From NCBI GenBank assembly GCA_033283385.1, contig JAWMQQ010000001.1, positions 2,604,001 through 2,668,000 on the forward strand: a stretch of DNA of 64,000 bases, given 5' to 3'. The translations under genes and the position numbers were made by a program. Of this stretch, positions 16,377 through 25,491 are shown piece by piece; the stretch's first letter is position 1, and each line of letters starts with the position of its first letter. The notes below the pieces were generated by a model, which worked only from the letters and a program-made list of their open reading frames with translations, was not told where the DNA came from and did not search any database. The stretch is from Mangrovimicrobium sp033283385 (lineage in GTDB: Bacteria; Pseudomonadota; Gammaproteobacteria; Pseudomonadales; Halieaceae).

Positions 16377-17186
16377 ATGGACGCAAGTAATATGTGGGAC
16401 ACCCTTGTTTTGCCCTGGATAATCAAAATCGCGCTGGCAGTGGCGATCTTCTACATCGGCCGCATCGTGGTCAAGATGATCGTCAACTTCGTCGAGAAAT
16501 TCATGGCCAGCCGCGAGATGGACGAGATACTGGTGAAGTTCCTCTGCTCCATCCTGCGCTGGGTCCTGCTGCTGTTCGTCGTCATCGCCGCCCTCAGTCA
16601 GCTGGGCATCAATACCAACTCGCTGGTCGCCCTGCTCGGCGCCGCCGGGCTGGCGGTCGGCCTGTCGCTGCAGAGCTCGCTGGGCAACTTCGCCGCGGGT
16701 GTCATGCTGATCGTGTTCCGCCCCTTCACCAAGGGTGACTTCGTCGAGGCCGGCGGCGCCATGGGTGTGGTCGAGAAGATCAGCATCTTCACCACTACCA
16801 TGACCACGCCGGACAACAAGGAAGTCATCGTGCCCAACGGCGCCATTCTCGGCAGCAATATCACCAACTTCTCCGCCCGGCCGACCCGCCGCGTGGACAT
16901 GGTGTTCGGCATCTCCTACGACGACGACATCCGCAAGGCCAAGGCGCTGCTGGAAGAAATCGTCGCCGCGGACGAGCGCATCCTCGCCGAGCCCGCACCG
17001 GTTGTGGCGCTCAGCGAACTGGCCGACTCCAGCGTCAACTTCATCGTGCGCCCCTGGGTAAACGCCCCGGACTACTGGGCTGTACTGTGGGATACCACCG
17101 CTGCGGTCAAGCTGAAGTTCGACGAGGCTGGCATCTCCATCCCCTACCCGCAGATGGATGTGCACCTGGACAAGCCCGCCGCCTGA
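16377..17186 (+). CDS. Small-conductance mechanosensitive channel (MscS family)
   Basis: The 269-residue inner-membrane protein has three transmembrane helices (about 13-37, 57-80, 84-112). The third is the glycine/alanine-rich pore helix (ALLGAAGLAVGLSLQSSLGNFAAG). The beta domain follows with FRPFTKGDFVEAGG and the VPNG signature. Size and layout match E. coli MscS. The channel releases solutes on osmotic downshift. The ATG at 16377 fits the family N-terminus; an upstream in-frame extension lacks homology. No operon partner. Confidence 0.93.
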   Translation: MDASNMWDTLVLPWIIKIALAVAIFYIGRIVVKMIVNFVEKFMASREMDEILVKFLCSILRWVLLLFVVIAALSQLGINTNSLVALLGAAGLAVGLSLQSSLGNFAAGVMLIVFRPFTKGDFVEAGGAMGVVEKISIFTTTMTTPDNKEVIVPNGAILGSNITNFSARPTRRVDMVFGISYDDDIRKAKALLEEIVAADERILAEPAPVVALSELADSSVNFIVRPWVNAPDYWAVLWDTTAAVKLKFDEAGISIPYPQMDVHLDKPAA

Positions 17187-17205
17187 CAACGGCGGGGGTC
17201 TGCGC

Positions 17206-19062
17206 CTACGGAAATGCAGTGCAGGGCAGGCAGCGCATGTACAGGTGGCGCGGGTCCTGCAGGCTGGCCACCAGGGCGGCCGCGTCGTTGAAGGGCTGCG
17301 CCAGTGTCACCAGCGCGCTCACCCTGTCGGCGTGGCCCGCACCCAACCAGCCCAGGGCGGCGCCGGCGCGCTCGGCCAGTTGCTGCAACAACACCTGCGT
17401 GGGCGTCAGGCTCTCGTCGAAGTAATCCACCTGGTACTTATCGATCCCGGCGAGCTTTGCCGCCGCGTCGACGGCGTCCTGCAGGTCGCCCAGGGAATCG
17501 ACCAGGCCGACCTGCTTCGCATCCTCTGCGCTCCACACCCGGCCCTCGGCGATGGCATCCACCTGGGCAATACTCATGTGGCGACCATCCGCGACTACCT
17601 TGCGGAACACCGAATAGGCGTGGCCGACACCGGCCTGCAACGCCGCCTCGACGTCCGGGTTGAGTTCGCGATCCAGGCGCAGTGACCCCGCGAGGCTGGT
17701 GGTGCCGACCCCGTCGGTGTGCACACCCACCCGCTGCAGCAGCTTCTCCACCGTGGGGAAGGCGGCGAACACGCCAATGCTGCCGGTGATGGTGGACGGC
17801 GTCGCCCAGATCTGGTCGGCGCCGGCGGCGATGTAGTAACCGCCGGATGCGGCCATGGCCCCCATGGATACCACCACTGGCAGCCCCGCCTCGCGGGCGG
17901 CGGCTATCTGGTTGCGGATCACCTCGGCCGCGAAGACACTGCCGCCACCGGAGTTGACGCGCAGTACGATGGCCTTGACGCCCTCGTCCGCCATGGCGTC
18001 GCCGATCAGCCAGCTCAGGCTGTCCCCGCCGATGGTGCCCGGGGGCTGGTCGCCGGGCAGCATGTTACCCTCGGCGGTAATCACCGCGATGCGCGGGTCC
18101 CGCGACTGGCGCAGGTCCGTGGCGTGCTTGTGCCACAGGTATTCCTGGAAAGTTACTGCCTCGTAGAGGCCGTCCTCGTCCTGCGCGCCGACCACGTCGG
18201 AGAGGTAGTCGTTGCTCTCGATGCGCGACATCAGCTTGTCCACCAGCCCCAGTTTCATCGCGTCATCCGCCTGGTCGCCGTTGCCGGAGGTCAGCCGCTT
18301 CGACATGCCCTCGATGTACTGGTCTACCGCGCCCACGTCCAGGTGACGGTTTTTCTCGACCGTCGCGGTGTAATTGCCCCAGAGGTCGTCCAGCCAGGCA
18401 CGGCTGATGTCCTTCTCGCCGGGGGACATATCGTTGCGCAGGAAAGGCTCCACCGCGGATTTGTGCTTGCCGGCGCGGAACACGTGCATGGTGACCGAGA
18501 GCTTGTCCAGGGCGTCGGCGAAGTAGTTCTGGTAAAGGCCGAAGCCCTCCAGCCCCACCGCGCCCATCGGGTGCATGATCACCTCGTCGGCGTAGCTGGC
18601 GAGCAGGTACTGGTCCTGGGTGAAATAATCGCCGACGGCGATGATCGGCTTGCCGGTAGCGCGGAACGCCTCCAGCGCACGGCTGATCTCGCCGGTGCGG
18701 CTGATGCCGACATACATAAGCTGGTCCAGCTCCATCACCAGCGCGTCGATGCTGTCGTCGTCGCGGGCCTTGTCGATCGCCTCGATGATGTCGCGCAGCA
18801 GCACCTCGTGCGACGCCGGGTCGTCCTGGCCCAGCAGCGCCGCCATCGGGTCCACCGGGGATTTCTGGTCGACCACCACGCCGGCGGGGTTGAGCAGCAG
18901 CGCCGCCTTGTCCGGCAGCGGCTCCGGCGCGCGGCCGACGAATACGAAATACAGTAAGAGCAGGAGCACGAGGAACAGAAGGTTGGACAAGGCCAGCCGC
19001 AGCCAGGTGATCGCCCTCCACAATCCAGAGAAAAAGCGGCGAATCGGTGACGGGTTACTCAT
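17206..19062 (-). CDS. sppA: Signal peptide peptidase SppA, 67-kDa type
   Basis: SppA degrades leftover signal peptides at the periplasmic side of the inner membrane by a Ser/Lys dyad. The 618-residue protein has one N-terminal membrane segment (about 20-42) and the duplicated S49 domain arrangement of the long type. Catalytic Lys201 sits in AGKHKSAVEPF in the first half and the nucleophile Ser406 in MGAMAASGGYY in the second half. The ATG at 19062 overlaps the DUF2069 gene by eight bases. Last gene of a minus-strand run arsC-wrbA-DUF2069-sppA. Confidence 0.95.
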   Translation of the reverse strand: MSNPSPIRRFFSGLWRAITWLRLALSNLLFLVLLLLLYFVFVGRAPEPLPDKAALLLNPAGVVVDQKSPVDPMAALLGQDDPASHEVLLRDIIEAIDKARDDDSIDALVMELDQLMYVGISRTGEISRALEAFRATGKPIIAVGDYFTQDQYLLASYADEVIMHPMGAVGLEGFGLYQNYFADALDKLSVTMHVFRAGKHKSAVEPFLRNDMSPGEKDISRAWLDDLWGNYTATVEKNRHLDVGAVDQYIEGMSKRLTSGNGDQADDAMKLGLVDKLMSRIESNDYLSDVVGAQDEDGLYEAVTFQEYLWHKHATDLRQSRDPRIAVITAEGNMLPGDQPPGTIGGDSLSWLIGDAMADEGVKAIVLRVNSGGGSVFAAEVIRNQIAAAREAGLPVVVSMGAMAASGGYYIAAGADQIWATPSTITGSIGVFAAFPTVEKLLQRVGVHTDGVGTTSLAGSLRLDRELNPDVEAALQAGVGHAYSVFRKVVADGRHMSIAQVDAIAEGRVWSAEDAKQVGLVDSLGDLQDAVDAAAKLAGIDKYQVDYFDESLTPTQVLLQQLAERAGAALGWLGAGHADRVSALVTLAQPFNDAAALVASLQDPRHLYMRCLPCTAFP

Positions 19063-19441
19063 TGACCTTCTCCAGTGCTGGCTCCACGGCCGGCCCCTCG
19101 CCGGCGCCGCGCAATTCCCGCGCGCGCCAGCGCACGTAAAACATCGCGCTGCAAAACAGGCTGACCACCGCGACCATGCCGACAATGGCAAGCACATCGC
19201 CGGCATCGGCGAACAGTGCCACGACCAGGCGCATGAAATACAGCAGGCTCACGAAGCACAGCCAGATATAGCTGCGCAGATTGTCGCGCAGCAGGCCCGG
19301 CAGGAAAAGCAGCAGCGGCGCCAGCAATCCCACCCAGACAACCCAGGGCGCCGCGGTCATCCAGGCTTCCAGCGCCTGCTGCAAGCAAAGCACGAGGTAA
19401 CTTCCCCAGGCAACCGCGCGGGCGGGGGCAGCGAGGCTCAC
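19055..19441 (-). CDS. DUF2069 small inner-membrane protein
   Basis: The 128-residue protein starts at a GTG that overlaps the wrbA stop (GTGA). It has about four hydrophobic segments (roughly 9-24, 29-46, 56-71, 82-103) and a charged C-terminus, matching DUF2069 in length and position. Function is unknown. The same neighbour relation to wrbA and arsC occurs in Pseudomonas. The start was chosen by overlap and length; a longer frame upstream is antisense-like Arg/Ala sequence. Confidence 0.8.
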   Translation of the reverse strand: MSLAAPARAVAWGSYLVLCLQQALEAWMTAAPWVVWVGLLAPLLLFLPGLLRDNLRSYIWLCFVSLLYFMRLVVALFADAGDVLAIVGMVAVVSLFCSAMFYVRWRARELRGAGEGPAVEPALEKVNE

Positions 19442-20037
19442 GCAGCGCCCCGGCTGGCGAAACGGGCGACGCGCTTGCCGAGGGCGCGGCACAGGGCCGC
19501 CTCGCGCTCGTCCACCTGGCGATCGTTGTCCGGGCCGGCCCAGTGCGAGGCGCCGTAGGGTGTGCCGCCGGAGGTCGAGCTCATCAGGCCCGGTTCGCTG
19601 TAGGGCAGCCCCACCAGCAGCATGCCGTGGTGCAGCAGCGGCAGCATCATGCTCAACAGTGTCGTCTCCTGCCCGCCGTGCAGGCTGGAGGTAGAGGTGA
19701 ATACCGCGGCGGGCTTGTCGATCATCGCACCCGACAGCCACAGGCCGGAACTCTGGTCGATGAAGTACTTCATCGGCGCCGCCATGTTGCCGAAACGGGT
19801 CGGGCTGCCCAGCACCAGCCCGGCGCAGTCGCGCAGGTCGTCCTGCTCGCAGTACAACGGACCCTCGGCGGGTATGTCATCACCGGTCGCCTCGCACTCC
19901 GCCGATACCGCCGGCACCGTGCGCAGGCGCGCCGACATGCCCTCGACCTGTTCCACACCGCGCGCGACCTGCCGCGCCATCTCGGCGGTGGCGCCGTGGC
20001 GCGAGTAGTACAGGACGAGGACGTAGGGGGCTGGCAT
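19438..20037 (-). CDS. wrbA: NAD(P)H:quinone oxidoreductase, WrbA type
   Basis: WrbA is a cytoplasmic flavodoxin-fold FMN enzyme that reduces quinones by two electrons. The 199-residue protein has the FMN phosphate loop YYSRHGATAEMA at 10-21, the GSPTRFGNMAAPMKYFID motif and a TSTSSLHGGQETTLLSMM stretch, all diagnostic of the family. Its start overlaps the arsC stop (ATGA), and its own stop overlaps the DUF2069 start, so all are in one transcript. Confidence 0.95.
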   Translation of the reverse strand: MPAPYVLVLYYSRHGATAEMARQVARGVEQVEGMSARLRTVPAVSAECEATGDDIPAEGPLYCEQDDLRDCAGLVLGSPTRFGNMAAPMKYFIDQSSGLWLSGAMIDKPAAVFTSTSSLHGGQETTLLSMMLPLLHHGMLLVGLPYSEPGLMSSTSGGTPYGASHWAGPDNDRQVDEREAALCRALGKRVARFASRGAA

Positions 20038-20387
20038 CAGTCGATCAGCTGCAGCGCGTTTTCCGGCGGACGACCGAGCACGGCGCGATCACCGCAGACC
20101 AGGATAGGGCGCTCGATGAGCTTGGGCTCGGCAGCCATCGCGGCGACCAGCTCGTCCTCGGTGGAATCCTTGCCCAGGCCGCGCTCCTTGTACGCATCCT
20201 CGCCGCGACGCACCAGCTGGTCCGCACGCAGCTCCAGCTTGCCCAGCAGTTCGCGCAATTCAGCGGCGCCCGGGGGAGTCTCCAGGTACAGCACGATCTC
20301 CGGCTCGACGCCGTGCTCCTGCAGCAGCGCCAGGGTGGCGCGCGACTTGGAACAGCGTGGATTGTGGTAGAGGACGTATTCGCTCAT
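20037..20387 (-). CDS. arsC: Glutaredoxin-type arsenate reductase family protein
   Basis: The 116-residue protein has the ArsC thioredoxin-like fold signature YHNPRCSKSRATL with the reactive Cys at 12, and the ERPILV segment with the arginine set used in arsenate binding. The family reduces arsenate to arsenite with glutathione and glutaredoxin. No ars efflux pump or ArsR is nearby, so here it may serve general redox housekeeping as in Pseudomonas. The ATG at 20387 was preferred to an upstream TTG. Confidence 0.9.
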   Translation of the reverse strand: MSEYVLYHNPRCSKSRATLALLQEHGVEPEIVLYLETPPGAAELRELLGKLELRADQLVRRGEDAYKERGLGKDSTEDELVAAMAAEPKLIERPILVCGDRAVLGRPPENALQLID

Positions 20388-20474
20388 GGGCAACTCCGGT
20401 ACGTATATTCAGACAGCGCGAGAGTATACCAAGGGCTGTGCCGCGGCGTGACCATTCATGCCATAATGCCGGCC

Positions 20475-21704
20475 ATGGAGGAATTCAGACTACTACTGAA
20501 GGGAGCCCGGCGGCGCATCAGCTACCTGTTTTCCCGCTTCAGCGCCGACCGCTGCATGGAAAACGCAGCCGCCCTGACCTATATGAGCCTGTTCGCCATG
20601 GTGCCGCTGCTCACGGTGCTCTACACCATGGCCTCGGCCATTCCCACCTTCCAGGGTCTCGAGGACCAGATGCAGTCGCTGCTGTTCGAGCACCTGATGC
20701 CGGACACCAGCTCCGATGTGCAGAACTACCTCAGCGACTTCTCCCGCCAGGCGAAGAGCCTCACCGGCCCCGGCATCCTGTTCCTGGTGGTCACCGCGGT
20801 GCTGATGCTGCGCAACATCGAAAAGGCCTTCAACCAGATCTGGCGCTCGCGGGAGAACCGCAGCCCCATCTCCAGCTTCCTGCTCTATTGGGCGGTGCTC
20901 AGCCTGGCCCCGGTGGCGCTGGGCCTGGCACTGGGAATCAGCACCTACCTCAGTTCCTTCGCCGGCGCGCTGGACGATTACGATATTTTCGGCGCCAAGG
21001 CCTTCCTGCTGGGCCTCAGCCCCATCCTGCTGAGCATGGGGGCATTCACCCTGCTCTACGTGGCAGTCCCCAACTGCCGCGTGCCCTTCAAGCACGCGGT
21101 GGTGGGAGGCCTGGTGGCCGCCGTGGCCTTCCACATCGCCCGGGGGGCGTTCACCCTGCTGGTGGTGGGTTCCAGTTACACCTTCATCTACGGCGCCTTC
21201 GCCGCGGTACCGCTGTTCCTGCTGTGGATCTACCTGTCGTGGAATATCGTGCTGATGGGCGGCATCCTGGTGCACAGCCTTTCCGCCTACCAGGATGAAG
21301 AACAGGCCCGGCGCCCCGCGCTGCTGAAGGCGCTGGATGTCCTCTACCTGTTCTGGGAAAAGCAGAAATCCGGGCAGACGGTCCGCGAAATAGAGTTGCT
21401 CAACGGCCGCCACGCGGTCACCCGCGGGCTGGACAGCGAGACCTGGCGGAGCGTGCGGGACACCCTGATGGAGCAGCGGATCATCGCCCAGAGCGACCGC
21501 GGCCACTACCTGCTCTCCCGCGATTTGCACACTGTTTACTTCTGGCAGCTGAAAGAATGGATCAACGACGAACAACCCATGGAAAGCGAACAGACCTCGG
21601 CCCCGATGGACTGGCAGGAGCGTGCCTACCAGCTGTTGCGCGAACAGCGCGGGCAGCAGCGGGAACTGCTGGGTACCAACCTGGCGGAGCTGTTTACCTC
21701 GTGA
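20475..21704 (+). CDS. YihY/BrkB-family inner-membrane protein
   Basis: The 409-residue protein belongs to the YihY family (once mis-assigned as RNase BN). The N-terminal ~280 residues hold about six transmembrane segments with AALTYMSLFAMVPLLTVLY, IEKAFNQIW and the conserved SSYTFIYGAFAAVPLFLLWIY region. The remaining ~125 residues are cytoplasmic and winged-helix-like. Function is unsettled. ATG codons at 20466 and 20475 are both possible. It diverges from arsC and its stop overlaps the TlpA-like gene start (GTGA). Confidence 0.88.
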   Translation: MEEFRLLLKGARRRISYLFSRFSADRCMENAAALTYMSLFAMVPLLTVLYTMASAIPTFQGLEDQMQSLLFEHLMPDTSSDVQNYLSDFSRQAKSLTGPGILFLVVTAVLMLRNIEKAFNQIWRSRENRSPISSFLLYWAVLSLAPVALGLALGISTYLSSFAGALDDYDIFGAKAFLLGLSPILLSMGAFTLLYVAVPNCRVPFKHAVVGGLVAAVAFHIARGAFTLLVVGSSYTFIYGAFAAVPLFLLWIYLSWNIVLMGGILVHSLSAYQDEEQARRPALLKALDVLYLFWEKQKSGQTVREIELLNGRHAVTRGLDSETWRSVRDTLMEQRIIAQSDRGHYLLSRDLHTVYFWQLKEWINDEQPMESEQTSAPMDWQERAYQLLREQRGQQRELLGTNLAELFTS

Positions 21705-22138
21705 GGCTGGCGGGATTGCTGCTGGCCTGCGCGCTGCTGGCGGCCTGCGGCGCGAAATCACCCGCGGACGGGCAAATCGCCAGCTTCGACGCCGACGACT
21801 ACAGCGGCCGCTGGGTGGTGATCAACTACTGGGCAACCTGGTGCAAACCCTGCATCGAGGAAATACCGGAGCTCAACGCCTTCGACGCCGCGCACCCGCA
21901 GGTGGCGGTACTGGGCGTGAACTACGACCAGGCCGGCGGCGAGGAACTCGCGGCGCAGGCCCGGAAACTGGGAATCGCTTTCCCCCTGCTTGTGACAGAC
22001 CCCTCCGGCCAGCTCGGCCAGCCGCGCCCGCAGGTGCTGCCGACGACGCTGGTGCTGGACCCCCAGGGCAAACTGGCGGCCACGCTGACGGGCCCGCAGA
22101 CCGCGGAAACCCTCAAGGCTGCAACCGCCCAACCGTAG
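21701..22138 (+). CDS. TlpA-like thioredoxin-fold lipoprotein
   Basis: The 145-residue product starts at a GTG overlapping the YihY stop. It has a lipoprotein signal with ALLAAC (Cys16) and a thioredoxin fold with active site WCKPC at 47-51 and the cis-Pro loop VLPTT. Such proteins act in the periplasm as thiol-disulfide reductases, for example in cytochrome c maturation or envelope repair. The mature protein is short and Cys-poor. Its last codons are CCG TAG GAG; the stop lies in the first REP unit of the following cluster. Confidence 0.88.
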   Translation: MRLAGLLLACALLAACGAKSPADGQIASFDADDYSGRWVVINYWATWCKPCIEEIPELNAFDAAHPQVAVLGVNYDQAGGEELAAQARKLGIAFPLLVTDPSGQLGQPRPQVLPTTLVLDPQGKLAATLTGPQTAETLKAATAQP

Positions 22139-22245
22139 GAGCCTGTTATACAGGCGATCGCGCGCAGCGCGCTCCTACAAACACCGCGATCGCCTGTATA
22201 ACAGGCTCCTACGAAAGGCCGATCGCCTGCGTAGCGGGCTCCTAC
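22135..22245. repeat. Cluster of REP-like palindromes
   Basis: Four alternating units occur: GTAGGAGCCTGTTATACAGG (22135 on), an inverted GCGCGCAGCGCGCTCCTAC unit, then inverted units ending at about 22216 and at 22245, each with the GCTCCTAC end. The alternation of head and tail units is the layout of BIME clusters. The first unit supplies the TAG stop of the TlpA-like gene. Confidence 0.88.
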
Positions 22246-22258
22246 AAAAAACGCGGGC

Positions 22259-22285
22259 AAAAAAAAACGGCCCCGAAAGGGGCCG
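22259..22285 (-). terminator. Rho-independent terminator, minus strand
   Basis: CGGCCCC (22268-22274), a GAAA loop and GGGGCCG (22279-22285) form a seven-base-pair GC stem. On the minus strand it is followed by nine T residues (A-run at 22259-22267). On the plus strand no T-run follows, so it should stop only leftward transcription. No protein gene on the minus strand reads into it, which implies a separate minus-strand transcript. Confidence 0.75.
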
Positions 22286-22432
22286 AAATCCACACTAAAC
22301 ACCAGTGAGACTCACAGAGTAGGAACCTGGATTCTCAGGTGACAACGGTGCGATGTCTCCAAGGGTGGGTAGCAAGTACCCGACACCATTGTCGCGGAAT
22401 ATGACTGGCCCCCATCAAGGAAGTTCCAGCGC
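22262..22432 (-). ncRNA. Candidate structured small RNA antisense to the cysK upstream region
   Basis: The 22246-22541 gap between the REP cluster and cysK has no convincing reading frame but has structure. On the minus strand a AATAAT -10-like box (22440-22445) would start an RNA near 22432 that ends at the terminator at 22259-22285, about 170 nt. Within it GACAATGGTG and CACCGTTGTC pair over ten positions, enclosing a GGGTA/TACCC hairpin; ACCTG/CAGGT forms another. GGGGCCAGTC near the 5' end recalls 6S RNA and the length is similar, but the rest does not clearly match, so no family is claimed. No good -35 box was seen. Confidence 0.4.
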
Positions 22433-22541
22433 ACTGCAAATTATTTTCCCGCCCGCACCCGCGCGTGGACAGGGGCCGGGTGAAAGACTAGGCTAGTCCT
22501 GCAATTTTCCAGTCGAACCGGACACTTACGAGGATTTCACC

Positions 22542-23522
<981 letters not shown>

Positions 23523-23550
23523 ACCACAACCACGCCACCGCGGGCACCCC

Positions 23551-24903
23551 GTGTTAGACGACATCGAGCTGGACCGCAGCCTGCGCCTGGGCCTGGATGC
23601 GCTGGAACTCGAGGAGGCCACGCCGGTACAGGCACAGGTAGTACCCGCCGCCCTGCGCGGCGCCGACCTGCGGGTCAGCGCCCAGACCGGCTCGGGCAAG
23701 ACCCTGGCCTACCTGATTCCCTGCCTGCAGCGGCTGCTCGCCGATCCGCCGGCCCGGGACGCGGGCGCCATGGTGGTGGTGCTGGTCCCCACCCGCGAAC
23801 TTGCGCGTCAGGTGCTGGCGAACTGCCGGCAACTGGCGGCGAAAACCGCGCTCAACGCGCAGGCGATCACCGGTGGCGCCGACTTCAAATACCAGAAGTC
23901 GCTGCTGCGCAAGAACCCGGAGATCATCGTCGCCACCCCCGGGCGACTGCTGGAGCACTGCGAGAAAGGCAGCGCCGACCTGGCGTCGCTGCGCACGCTG
24001 GTACTGGACGAAGCCGATCGCATGCTGGACATGGGCTTTCGCGAGGAGGTGCTCAAGGTCGCGGCATTCTGCCCGCCCATGCGGCAGGTCATCCTGCTCT
24101 CCGCCACGCTCAACCACGCCGGGCTGGGCACTATCGCAGACACCCTGCTGCACGACCCGGAAACCGTCGCCATCGACCCGCCGCGCAGCACCGCCGAAGG
24201 CATCCGCCACCAGCGTATCCTGGCGGATTCGCCGGAACACAAGGATGCGCTGTTGCCGGCCCTGCTGCGGCGCGAGCAATCGCGGCGCGCCCTGGTGTTC
24301 GCCAACCAGCGCAGCACCGCCGCGCGCCTGGCGCAGCTGCTGGCATCGCAGGGGCTGCGCAGTGGCAGCCTGCACGGCGAACTCACCACCGAGGAGCGCA
24401 AGGCGGTGGTCGCCCGACTGCGCGGCGGGCAGATCGAGGTGGTCTGCGCCTCGGACCTCGCCGCCCGCGGCCTGGATATCGCCGACATCGACCTGGTGAT
24501 CAACTACGACCTGCCGCGCAGCGGTGACGACTACCTGCACCGGGTGGGCCGCACCGGTCGCGCCGGTGCGCAGGGGCTCGCAGTCTCCCTGGTCTCCCCG
24601 CGCGACTGGAACCCGATGATCAGCATCCAGCGCTACCTGCAGCTGGAGATGGAGCCTTCCACAATCGAGGGCCTGAAGGCCCGCTACCAGGGTCCGAAGC
24701 GGGTGAAGTCCTCGGGCAAGGCGATGGGCAGCAAGAAGAAAAAAACCGACAAATCCGCCGCGGCGAAAAAGAAAGTGCGCGCCCGCGACCAGAAGAACAA
24801 GGGGCGCCGTCGCCGCGCGAACGTTTCCAGCGACGGTTTCGCGCCGTTGACCAAAGCTCCTGGTGCAAAGCCTCGCGGTAAAAGGCCCAGCGGTGGCGAG
24901 TAA
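23551..24903 (+). CDS. DEAD-box ATP-dependent RNA helicase, SrmB-like
   Basis: The 450-residue protein has all DEAD-box motifs in order: a Q motif (EEATPVQAQVV), AQTGSGKT, PTRELARQV, TPGRL, DEAD at about 153-156, SAT, and in the second RecA lobe GLDIADIDLVINYDLP and HRVGRTGRAG. After about residue 375 comes a basic Lys/Arg-rich tail (KKKKTDKSAAAKKK) that probably binds rRNA. These helicases assist ribosome assembly or mRNA decay. The start is GTG at 23551, 28 bp after cysK. Its stop overlaps the thpR start region (TAATG). Confidence 0.92.
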   Translation: MLDDIELDRSLRLGLDALELEEATPVQAQVVPAALRGADLRVSAQTGSGKTLAYLIPCLQRLLADPPARDAGAMVVVLVPTRELARQVLANCRQLAAKTALNAQAITGGADFKYQKSLLRKNPEIIVATPGRLLEHCEKGSADLASLRTLVLDEADRMLDMGFREEVLKVAAFCPPMRQVILLSATLNHAGLGTIADTLLHDPETVAIDPPRSTAEGIRHQRILADSPEHKDALLPALLRREQSRRALVFANQRSTAARLAQLLASQGLRSGSLHGELTTEERKAVVARLRGGQIEVVCASDLAARGLDIADIDLVINYDLPRSGDDYLHRVGRTGRAGAQGLAVSLVSPRDWNPMISIQRYLQLEMEPSTIEGLKARYQGPKRVKSSGKAMGSKKKKTDKSAAAKKKVRARDQKNKGRRRRANVSSDGFAPLTKAPGAKPRGKRPSGGE

Positions 24904-25439
24904 TGCGCCTGTTCTTCGCCCTGGAACTGCCCGCGGCGCTGGCCATGGAGATCAGCAGCTGGCGTGACCGCAGCTTCGCCCGGCCCGGCCGCCCGGTTCC
25001 GCCGGCCAACTTCCACATCACCCTCGCCTTCCTCGGCGAACTGGACGAACCGGCGCTGGACGCACTTTGCCGCGACGTCGATGCAGCGCTTTCCGCGCGC
25101 CGCCCCGCCGGCGGTCGCCTGACGCTGGACCAGGTCGGCTACTGGGACCGCCCCGGCATCTACTGGCTGGGGCCGCGCCAGTGGCCGGACCCGCTGGGGG
25201 AACTCGCCCGCAAGCTGGGTGGCCTGGGCGCCGTGCAGGGCGGCCAGCGCCGGCGCGACCGCTTCCAGCCACACATCACCCTGTTCCGCAGCTGCACTGC
25301 GGCACCACCGGCCCCCGCCGCCGCGCCGGAGTTCACCCTGCCCTACCGCGAGTTCTTCCTGATGGAGTCGCGCCAGGGCCGCCGCGGGGTGGTCTACGAC
25401 CCGGTGGCGGCCTGGGAACTCGACGAAGGTACGCTGTGA
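24903..25439 (+). CDS. thpR: RNA 2',3'-cyclic phosphodiesterase
   Basis: ThpR (LigT) opens RNA 2',3'-cyclic phosphates. The 178-residue 2H-family protein has both HxT motifs, HIT at 38-40 (HITLAFLGE) and HIT at 124-126 (HITLFRS), and the RLFFAL start. The ATG shares one base with the helicase stop, which suggests the two RNA-processing genes are expressed together. Confidence 0.93.
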   Translation: MRLFFALELPAALAMEISSWRDRSFARPGRPVPPANFHITLAFLGELDEPALDALCRDVDAALSARRPAGGRLTLDQVGYWDRPGIYWLGPRQWPDPLGELARKLGGLGAVQGGQRRRDRFQPHITLFRSCTAAPPAPAAAPEFTLPYREFFLMESRQGRRGVVYDPVAAWELDEGTL

Positions 25440-25491
25440 AACCGACCCGTCTGCGTTAAAATCCGCATTCGTTTTCCTCTAGGTACACAAC

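Noticed and set aside
20037..20387. arsC as part of an arsenic resistance island
   Set aside because: No arsR, arsB, Acr3 or arsH is present and the neighbours are those of the Pseudomonas housekeeping locus.
22262..22432. Firm assignment of the structured region as 6S RNA
   Set aside because: Only a short block and the length agree; the closing stem and the usual zapA/ygfA-type neighbourhood are absent.
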